From: Shewanella xiamenensis
GTDB lineage: Bacteria; Pseudomonadota; Gammaproteobacteria; Enterobacterales; Shewanellaceae
NCBI RefSeq assembly: GCF_014647135.1
Contig: NZ_BMOP01000003.1
Span: 124,001-188,000, forward strand
Direction: 5' to 3'
Length of the DNA stretch: 64,000 bases
Position numbers and translations under genes: made by a program
In this document: in pieces, positions 57,811 through 64,000 of the stretch
Layout of the letters: each line of letters starts with the position of its first letter
Position numbering within the stretch: position 1 is the stretch's first letter
Notes under the pieces: generated by a model
Seen by the model: the letters and a program-made list of their open reading frames with translations, nothing else
Database searches by the model: none
What the model was told of the DNA's origin: nothing

Positions 57811-58209
57811 ATGAAGCACATTATTAGTAAAGATTTAGGTATTGAAGCATTCAAAAAGAGATTCTCAGAAATCAGAGAATCCTTTCTGGATTCATTAACA
57901 GCAGCTAGCGAAGGTTATAAGAACGTAAGATACCTTGCTTGTGATGAAAATGGGGCACCTATTAACTGGGTGTGGGACGATGAAACCTTCAGCCATAACA
58001 AGGAAGAAGGGTCGCTTGAAGAGGCAATTCAATTTGCCAATAACATGATAAATAGCGGCATGTGTTTTTCCTTCATGGGGTGTTTATCTGGCTCCGGTGA
58101 GCTTGAGGTTTGGCTGACCACTTTTGAATCTCCCATAGAAAAGCCGACATGGCCAAGCAATAAAGAACCCAGATTTGAGCTGACTCATGGGGGTGTAACA
58201 CAAGAATAG
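57811..58209 (+). CDS. Hypothetical protein, cassette gene
   Basis: A 132-residue acidic cytoplasmic protein. Features: N-terminal helix FKKRFSEIRESFLDSLTAAS, WVWDDETFS, a Cys/Phe-containing SGMCFSFMGCLSGSGELEVWLT strand region (described, family not recognised). It starts 18 bases after the attC-like junction, as cassette genes do. No convincing attC follows it, so the cassette's right end appears lost. Confidence 0.65.
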   Translation: MKHIISKDLGIEAFKKRFSEIRESFLDSLTAASEGYKNVRYLACDENGAPINWVWDDETFSHNKEEGSLEEAIQFANNMINSGMCFSFMGCLSGSGELEVWLTTFESPIEKPTWPSNKEPRFELTHGGVTQE

Positions 58210-58789
58210 AGTAGAGGTAATCAAATGCTAACCATAGAATTTTTAATCCCACGATTTAATCCTAACCCCACAAATTGAAGCAAAGCACCTAGCTTACTTT
58301 TGCCCCTAAGTTAGGCTATTCGAAGATTTTAACGTACCGCACGCGTCTGGATAGACTAGTTATCCCCTCAAAAACACCTCAATAGAGTCGTGATCCGCAA
58401 CCGAACACTTGCTGCTATCTAGATAAGATTTTCATCATTTTGTGAACAGTATCAAATGCAGTAAACGCTAAATTATCAAGAATGTTGTCCAGTCAACCTC
58501 TCCCCTAACATACCCGACAGCGTTGTAAAGTTTACTTTTTTGTTAAGCTAAAAAACTTGCCCAATCAACACCCGTGCTGAGATTTTAAAAAAAACCAGAG
58601 ATTACACTAGATTAACTATCGTTAATCAAATAAATAATCTATTGATAAATCAACCAATAGACCATGACAACAAAAACACAACATTTACATTTTTTCGCGT
58701 CGAAAAGGCTTCTTTGCGCAAAGTTTCTACTGTTATACTCGCGTTAGCCGATAAAACAATAATAAAACAAACGAGTAAGGAAGCGCTCT
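58210..58789. other. Intergenic right flank of cassette region, FapA promoter region
   Basis: 580 bp with no ORF. Just after the cassette gene, GTGTAACACAAG resembles the left arm of an attC, but no complementary right arm follows within 120 bp. A TATACT -10-like box near 58733 lies about 55 bp upstream of the next ATG. Confidence 0.4.
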
Positions 58790-60481
58790 ATGTTGGCCCC
58801 TGAACTCCTCGAGTTAAGCAGTGACAAAAGTAAGGCGGAATTACGCCTGATCCCCAAAGAGCATGGCCCCATCACCCGTGATGATGTGATGCGCCTGTTA
58901 TCGCTCCCAGAGTTTTGCTCACTGTATCCACTTGATCAGGCCATCGATAAAGTGGTGGCGCAAACCAACTCTCTGTACCATCAAGAAGATGGTAAATTTG
59001 AACTGTTTTCCGTACTGGCTGAACGCCGAGATGGTAGCGTTAAGATTGAAATCAGCCCAGATAAAATGCTCGCCACCATGACCCTAACCGCCCCCTGTGG
59101 AGGTAAAGCGGTCGACTTACCTGAAATTCTTACTGAACTTAAAAAAAATAATGTTTGCATGGGCTTAAGCAAACTTAAAATCCAAACCTTGCTGCAAAAA
59201 ATCACCAAGCTCAAACCCGGCGATAGCTGTCAAAGTGAAATCGCCCAAGGCAAGCACCCAGTAAACGGCCAAAATGCCGTGCTAGAGCGTAAGGTTTCGC
59301 TGGCCCGTGAGCGCTTACTCCAGCCGCAGGAGCGCGAAGATGGTACTGTGGATATGCGTAATCTTGGCTCCATGATAATGGTCAAGCCTAACGATATTTT
59401 GATGATCAAACACCCAGGGACCGAAGGCTCTCCCGGTTATAACATTAAAGGAGAAGTTCTTAAGCAAAAGCCTGGCAAGGATCTGCCTTTACTCGCAGGA
59501 ACAGGTACCAGCATCCATCCTAATGATCCCAACAAACTCATCGCCACTGTAGCAGGGCAACCCGTTGAAACTCGCACAGGCATGAATGTTGATGATGTTT
59601 TACAGCTAAAAGATGTCGATATCAGCACGGGCCATGTCACCTTTAAAGGCAGTATTTTAATCACAGGTGATGTACACGAAGGCATGATAGTGAAAAGCTC
59701 CGGTGATATTACTGTGATGGGCTTTGTCGATTCAGCGACCCTTGAGGCAGAAGGCGATATTACCGTTAGTAAAGGCGTCATTGGTCGGCAAATTCGCGTC
59801 AATGAGTTTTCGACTAACCTCACTGCTCAAGGGCAAATCAGCGCCCAGTTTGTGCAATATTCCCAATTAACTGCAAAGGGGAATATTCTGATCACTAAGC
59901 AATTACTTCATAGTAATACCAAAACAGCAGGAACCCTGACAATAAGTGACACTAGCGGTCGCCGCGGCGATTTAACTGGTGGCGTCGCCCATGCTGAAAA
60001 AGGACTCATTGCCGTTGCTATTGGTGCCACTGCGGGGACAAAAACAGAAGTCTTTTGTGCAATGGAGCAAGGCGAGCTCAAGCAAAACCTCAAACAGCTG
60101 GAGGAAAGTGTCCAATCAATGGTGATAGCCACCCTCGATATTGAAGCTCGCCTAAAAAGACTTCCCCCAAAATCCGAATGGCAAAATGATCCCGTGATGA
60201 TTGAGCAGATTAAGATGATGCTCGATGAGAAGAACCGGATTTTAAACGAGCGCACCCGTGAAGAGCTCGAATTTGATAGCCTAAAGCAGGAAGTGGAAAG
60301 TTATTTCGATAAGTATCACATCGATGTGATTAAGCATGTGTTCCTCAATGTCGAATTTCATATTGGCCAAGCTAATCATAGAACGACCCGCGAACATGGC
60401 ACTTGCTCCATCACCAATCTTAATCAAGAGATTAACTTTGATTACAATGCCAAACCTAAAGCACAAGCGGCAGCCAGTTAA
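58790..60481 (+). CDS. FapA/DUF342 family protein
   Basis: A 563-residue FapA (DUF342) protein. An N-terminal domain is followed by a beta-helical repeat region (about 270-420; ITGDVHEGMIVKSSGDITVMGFV, LEAEGDITVSKGVIGRQI) and a C-terminal coiled coil (about 435-515). FapA-type proteins are linked to polar localisation or assembly of flagella in Vibrio; here no flagellar genes adjoin it, so the role is open. Cytoplasmic. ATG 58790 follows GTAAGGAAG. Confidence 0.85.
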   Translation: MLAPELLELSSDKSKAELRLIPKEHGPITRDDVMRLLSLPEFCSLYPLDQAIDKVVAQTNSLYHQEDGKFELFSVLAERRDGSVKIEISPDKMLATMTLTAPCGGKAVDLPEILTELKKNNVCMGLSKLKIQTLLQKITKLKPGDSCQSEIAQGKHPVNGQNAVLERKVSLARERLLQPQEREDGTVDMRNLGSMIMVKPNDILMIKHPGTEGSPGYNIKGEVLKQKPGKDLPLLAGTGTSIHPNDPNKLIATVAGQPVETRTGMNVDDVLQLKDVDISTGHVTFKGSILITGDVHEGMIVKSSGDITVMGFVDSATLEAEGDITVSKGVIGRQIRVNEFSTNLTAQGQISAQFVQYSQLTAKGNILITKQLLHSNTKTAGTLTISDTSGRRGDLTGGVAHAEKGLIAVAIGATAGTKTEVFCAMEQGELKQNLKQLEESVQSMVIATLDIEARLKRLPPKSEWQNDPVMIEQIKMMLDEKNRILNERTREELEFDSLKQEVESYFDKYHIDVIKHVFLNVEFHIGQANHRTTREHGTCSITNLNQEINFDYNAKPKAQAAAS

Positions 60482-60729
60482 ATAACGTTCAAAGCGTTTT
60501 ACTTAGGGTGCACATGCCATTCAACATGGCGCGCCCCTTAGGGCTGCTGCTTCAATCATAACCCCCTCATTGTTATCCACGAGTGAATCCTCGCTCAAGA
60601 ACATTTCAATGGCTTTCTTCTTTGACCTAGTCGGTGGCATACTGCCTACGATTCCCCACGTAAACGCCAGCGTTGGGGGATAAGGATAAATGTGATAGGT
60701 TGAAGTAGAACATGGCCCCAGGAATACAC

Positions 60730-61107
60730 ATGACTCAAGTAAAAATGGCTGATATTCAATGGCCAGCAGTAGTTAAGCTGACTCAAAATGATGAACTCCT
60801 TTATCTTGGCCATCAACGTGATTGGTTAGAACTCGCCTGCCTTTACCAGCATCAATTTATCGATACGGACCTGTTACTCGACAGCTTAGGTAACCAATAT
60901 TTGATCCGCGCCACCCCAACCACTATTCATGAAGATCCTATTGGTGAGCTACCTAACCTGCTAAAACAAGAGCACAAATTGCCCCTCACCGATTTTATTA
61001 AATGGGTACAAAAACATGCCAATGCCGTAGGCCAATGCTGTGTGGCCAAATTAGCGTTTACAACATTCGCCCAAGGGATGGAAATCGTCCATAGCTTAGA
61101 TGACTAA
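60730..61107 (+). CDS. DUF4144 family protein
   Basis: A 125-residue protein with the DUF4144 signature (IQWPAVVKLTQNDELLYL, then DTDLLLDSLGNQYLI) and a Cys-Cys near the C-terminus. Small cytoplasmic protein of unknown function found in Shewanella and Vibrio. I prefer ATG 60730, which has AGGA 6 bases upstream, over ATG 60712. Confidence 0.75.
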   Translation: MTQVKMADIQWPAVVKLTQNDELLYLGHQRDWLELACLYQHQFIDTDLLLDSLGNQYLIRATPTTIHEDPIGELPNLLKQEHKLPLTDFIKWVQKHANAVGQCCVAKLAFTTFAQGMEIVHSLDD

Positions 61108-61312
61108 GCAGAAGCAAAGTAAAATCTGATAGGATTCACAGTCTTCAACGAGATGATCCAAAAAGCTAATATCCTCAACCACATTTAGCAGGCATAATTT
61201 ATCACGAACGGCCCAGCCCGTTATGTCCAAAGCGATTGGTCTGCATACTTTGCCTTAAAGTGCCAAATCAACGCTGGACATCATTCGGATACACCAACAA
61301 ACGGAACCTAAA

Positions 61313-62437
61313 TTGGAACTACTTAAGATTGACTGCTTAGGCAAATCACTGCGTTTGGAAGGCTCCCTCGCAGGTTGGCAACAACTCTTTTGGGACAATA
61401 CCTTAGTCTCACAAAAAGCCGCTTCAGTGGATAATGGCGGTCTCAAAGTCCATGAATTTGAACTCACTCAACAGCATAGCCAATTGGCCAGCGAGCATGG
61501 CGAAGCGCAAGTTCTTGAGCATAAAATCCTTGTGCGGCTTGAAACTGATGTGGTTTGGCAGCCCTTTAGATTCGACTATCGACTGCTTATTGATGAAGAA
61601 GTGATTGCCCAAGGCACTCGTACCGAAAAAGATATCGAACGCCAAACCCCTGAAATCCCAGTGACTACACCACAAAAATTTAGCTTTGTTGGTTTAGCTT
61701 CCCTTGGATTTAAGCTACTCAAAAGCGCTAAGGTCATCAAAGTGGTACTCGCGGGCGCGAGTGTGGCGGCCTACTCTTGGCTGTTTTCCTTCCAATTTGC
61801 CTTGGCACTTATCGCCTGTTTGGTATTCCACGAGTACGGCCATATTCGCGCGATGAAGTACTTTGGGATGAAAACCAAAGGAATTTACCTCATCCCCTTT
61901 ATGGGGGGACTCGCCCTCAGCGATGAAAAGATTAACACCCGCTGGCAGGATGTGGTCATCTCGATTATGGGGCCAACCTTCGGCCTGTTGATGTCGGTAG
62001 GCTCGCTTATCGCTTACCACATGACGGACAATATCTTTTTCGCAGGGCTAGCAGCCTTTAACGCGCTACTTAACCTGTTTAATTTATTGCCAATTTTACC
62101 CCTCGATGGTGGCCATATTTTAAAAAGCATTAGCTTCTCGATGAACAGCATCATGGGGTTAATTGCCTGCGTGATTGGCGCTGCCTTTGGGGTGTATATC
62201 AGCTATACCTTAGGCTTAGCCTTGCTCGGTTTCCTTTTACTTATCGGTAGCTTAGAGATAGTGTTCGAGTGGCGTACCCGCCATCAAAGCCACTTGTTAC
62301 CGCTGGACAGATATGGGCAGATATTCTCAACCATTTGGTACTTACTGACCGTTGCAGCCCTCGTTGGGATTATCTGGCACTTAGCAGGCACGGGCGATGA
62401 TATGTTAAGCCTGCCACTCCAGATCCTGCGCAGCTAA
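61313..62437 (+). CDS. M50-family (site-2-protease-like) membrane metallopeptidase
   Basis: A 374-residue protein. A cytosolic N-terminal beta-rich domain (about 1-120) precedes a multi-helix membrane domain with the zinc motif HEYGH (FHEYGHIRAMKYF) and the third ligand in NLLPILPLDGGHI. S2P/M50 enzymes cleave substrates inside the membrane. No PDZ domain is seen, so the N-terminal domain may select substrates. Substrate unknown. Start appears to be TTG 61313, with GGAA upstream. Confidence 0.85.
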   Translation: MELLKIDCLGKSLRLEGSLAGWQQLFWDNTLVSQKAASVDNGGLKVHEFELTQQHSQLASEHGEAQVLEHKILVRLETDVVWQPFRFDYRLLIDEEVIAQGTRTEKDIERQTPEIPVTTPQKFSFVGLASLGFKLLKSAKVIKVVLAGASVAAYSWLFSFQFALALIACLVFHEYGHIRAMKYFGMKTKGIYLIPFMGGLALSDEKINTRWQDVVISIMGPTFGLLMSVGSLIAYHMTDNIFFAGLAAFNALLNLFNLLPILPLDGGHILKSISFSMNSIMGLIACVIGAAFGVYISYTLGLALLGFLLLIGSLEIVFEWRTRHQSHLLPLDRYGQIFSTIWYLLTVAALVGIIWHLAGTGDDMLSLPLQILRS

Positions 62438-62463
62438 ACGCAATCGTCTGATCCACATAATAA

Positions 62464-62495
62464 AAAACCGCGATTGCTTAAGGCATCGCGGTTTT
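62464..62495. terminator. Bidirectional terminator
   Basis: Stem AAAACCGCGATTGC / GCATCGCGGTTTT (one mismatch) with A and T runs on the two sides, between convergent genes. Confidence 0.85.
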
Positions 62496-62514
62496 TATTT
62501 ATCTAACAATTCAA

Positions 62515-63933
62515 TTAGTTATCCGTTAATGACGGCGCAATATCGCTCCCACCGAGGGCTTGGTAGAGTGTCGCTTGGGCCGTTAATTGGTTATAACGAT
62601 TCTCCAGCAATGCGGCCTCAGCGCTGCGGCGATTCTCCTGCGCATCAATCCAATTTTGAATGCCGATAGCGCCATGGCGATATTGGCTCTCATAAATCGC
62701 TTCGGCCTGGGCGGCGGCGCTAAATTGCTGCTCAAGCTTCTCACCTTGGTAGGCGTATTGCTGCTTGGCCGAGATAGCGTTATCCACATCTTCAAAAGCG
62801 CTGTAGAGGGTTTTACGGTAATTCACAATCGCCGTTTGATAGTCGATATCAGCAAGATCATTGTTGATTTGCATTTGATTCCATTGCAAAAAAGGCAGCA
62901 CTAAACCCGCACCTAAACTCCCCACGGGATTGCGCAACAGCTCTTTTAGCTCGGAGGTCGACTCCCCCACGCTGCCAGTCAAACTCAAACTTGGGAAGTA
63001 ACTGGCGTAGGTCGCATCCTTACTGGCCAGCGCCGAGCGCAATTGGTACAAAGCCGCCTTCACATCGGGACGACGGCCGACCAAGTCGGCGGGAATGCCA
63101 ACACCAACCTCAGGCACTGCACTGTCCGGCAATTGCTTGATCTCAACCGCCACTTGCCCCGGGGCACGGTTGAGTAAGATCGCCAGCGCATTTTCGGCTT
63201 CAGCTAACTGTTGCAGTAATTGACTGTGGGAAGCCTCTTGCCCCGCTAAACTGCGTTGGGATTCGAGCACATTCAGTTCAGTCACGGCGCCCGAGGCATA
63301 TTGGCGCTGGGTTAATGCCAGTGTTTGTCGACTATGTTCAATACTCTTATTGCTTAGTTCAATCCGCTGATGCAGATAGCCAATCTGCCAATAGAGGGAT
63401 GCCGTCGTCGCGACTAGACTCTGCGCCGTGCTCTCCCTATCTTCGAGACTTGCCAGCGCCGTCCATTGGGCTTGGTCGATATTGGCCGACACTTTACCCC
63501 AGAGATCTACCTCATAGCTTACCGACAGGTTAGCCTGAAATGTCTTGCTCGAACTGCCGCCCTCCAGCGGTTTATTCACAGACGCGGTATTATTGGAGCT
63601 GAGCTGTGGATACAAATCATCCCGCGCTAACCCCGCCTGTAAACGCGCCTTTTGCAAGGTTAAGGTGGCGAGCGTCAGGTCATTATTGCTGCTAAGCACT
63701 TGGCTAATCAGCTGATTTAATTCGGGTTGATTAAACTTCTGCCACCAAGGGTCGAGGCTCACTTGACCATTCACTTGGGTGTGCTGCCACTGCTCTGGCA
63801 CTTGTAATGCTGGCGGCTCAAAGTCGGAGCGCATCAGCGCGCCGCAGCCAGACAACAGCGCAATGCTGATGGCAATCACGCTGAACTTAAGCGTTCTTAA
63901 TTTGTTTTGATGCGTTAACACTTTATTATTCAT
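62515..63933 (-). CDS. NodT-family outer-membrane efflux lipoprotein (TolC-like)
   Basis: A 472-residue outer-membrane factor of RND/MacAB-type pumps. Lipobox ALLSGC; FEPPALQVPEQW and DPWWQKFNQPELNQLI at the N-terminus, then two long coiled-coil repeats of OEP type with GRRPDVKAA and LPFLQWNQMQINN. It would form the exit duct for the pump whose MacB-like permease ends 4 bases upstream. Start ATG 63933 directly follows that stop codon (TAACTCAATG), fixing the start over the TTG/ATG at 63960/63957. Confidence 0.92.
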   Translation of the reverse strand: MNNKVLTHQNKLRTLKFSVIAISIALLSGCGALMRSDFEPPALQVPEQWQHTQVNGQVSLDPWWQKFNQPELNQLISQVLSSNNDLTLATLTLQKARLQAGLARDDLYPQLSSNNTASVNKPLEGGSSSKTFQANLSVSYEVDLWGKVSANIDQAQWTALASLEDRESTAQSLVATTASLYWQIGYLHQRIELSNKSIEHSRQTLALTQRQYASGAVTELNVLESQRSLAGQEASHSQLLQQLAEAENALAILLNRAPGQVAVEIKQLPDSAVPEVGVGIPADLVGRRPDVKAALYQLRSALASKDATYASYFPSLSLTGSVGESTSELKELLRNPVGSLGAGLVLPFLQWNQMQINNDLADIDYQTAIVNYRKTLYSAFEDVDNAISAKQQYAYQGEKLEQQFSAAAQAEAIYESQYRHGAIGIQNWIDAQENRRSAEAALLENRYNQLTAQATLYQALGGSDIAPSLTDN

Positions 63934-63937
63934 TGAG

Positions 63938-64000
63938 TTACTCTCTAGCCAGGGCATCAACAGGATCTAAACGCGCCGCATTGCGAGCGGGGAGGAAGCC
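63938..64000 (-). CDS. MacB-like ABC transporter permease, C-terminal fragment (runs off window)
   Basis: The last 20 codons read GFLPARNAARLDPVDALARE then stop, the standard C-terminus of MacB/FtsX-type permeases (PARxAAxLDPxxAL). The rest is beyond the right edge. It precedes the outer-membrane factor by four bases, indicating one efflux operon. Confidence 0.8.
   Translation of the reverse strand, partial: GFLPARNAARLDPVDALARE

Noticed and set aside
58200-58315. Third attC after the last cassette gene
   Set aside because: A GTGTAACACAAG left arm and a later GTTAGGC are present but the L-box arms are not complementary; at most a remnant.

Overview
The window is chromosomal DNA of a Shewanella, most likely Shewanella xiamenensis or a very close relative. 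The basis is the pentahaem nitrite reductase NrfA beside NarQ/NarP, the ArcA regulator, the Shewanella-type gene order throughout, and an intrinsic OXA-48-type beta-lactamase between a peptidase-C15-like gene and a lysR gene next to a fused acetyl-CoA carboxylase. That is the published native context of blaOXA-48-like genes in S. xiamenensis. Species and allele are inferred from memory of protein sequences, not from a search.

Layout. 1-11 kb: partial unknown gene, lysR, fusA2 (second EF-G), a periplasmic-sensor GGDEF protein, a 1517-residue single-chain biotin-dependent carboxylase, and a second lysR. 11-20 kb: blaOXA-48-like, a C15-peptidase-like exoprotein whose expected catalytic Cys is Ser, then sprT, endA, rsmE, gshB, phoA-like and rsmC. 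20-24.5 kb (minus strand): mlaFEDCB-ibaG-murA, for lipid asymmetry and peptidoglycan precursor synthesis. 25-32 kb (plus strand): kdsD-kdsC-lptC-lptA-lptB-rpoN-hpf-ptsN-rapZ-npr, joining Kdo/LPS export to sigma-54 and the nitrogen PTS. 32-35 kb: mgtE, a ModA-like binding protein and an OmpA-type lipoprotein. 35.5-36.8 kb: the most unusual stretch, described below. 37-49 kb: a RIO kinase, a small lipoprotein, a PAP2 phosphatase, nrfA, narQP, yacL, a ZntB-like transporter, and a lysine-riboswitch-controlled lysC with an M14-type deacylase gene. 49-54.6 kb: a DUF3293 protein, arcA, an S9B dipeptidyl peptidase and fbp. 54.7-58.3 kb: an accessory island with an inverted-repeat-rich element, a 5'-truncated second copy of rsmC, and gene cassettes with attC-like sites but no integrase. 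58.8-64 kb: FapA/DUF342, DUF4144, a membrane M50 protease, and a NodT-type outer-membrane factor downstream of the end of a MacB-like gene.

Best candidate for an undescribed system (35.48-36.80 kb). A possible sigma-54-like promoter precedes a 34-residue ORF with a very strong ribosome-binding site and a 76-residue IS3-OrfA-like helix-turn-helix protein. Neither is accompanied by a transposase catalytic gene. Directly downstream lie four tandem elements of about 90-102 nt, each closed by a 12-17 bp terminal stem. The stems differ in sequence but keep pairing through compensatory and G-U changes that favour transcription on the plus strand. Two (A, B) carry a covarying 5-bp hairpin displaying a conserved AACAATAATAAC loop. 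Two (C, D) carry a GGGAG/CTCCC hairpin that competes with the terminal stem. B, C and D expose CTCCCC motifs. I read this as a family of structured small RNAs linked to a domesticated HTH protein; their function is unknown.

Other points of note: attC-type cassettes beside the partial rsmC duplication, a 21-residue leader ORF overlapping the lysC start behind the lysine riboswitch, the fused carboxylase, and a near-consensus NarP 7-2-7 site between nrfA and narQ. I saw no rRNA, tRNA, CRISPR array or complete insertion sequence.
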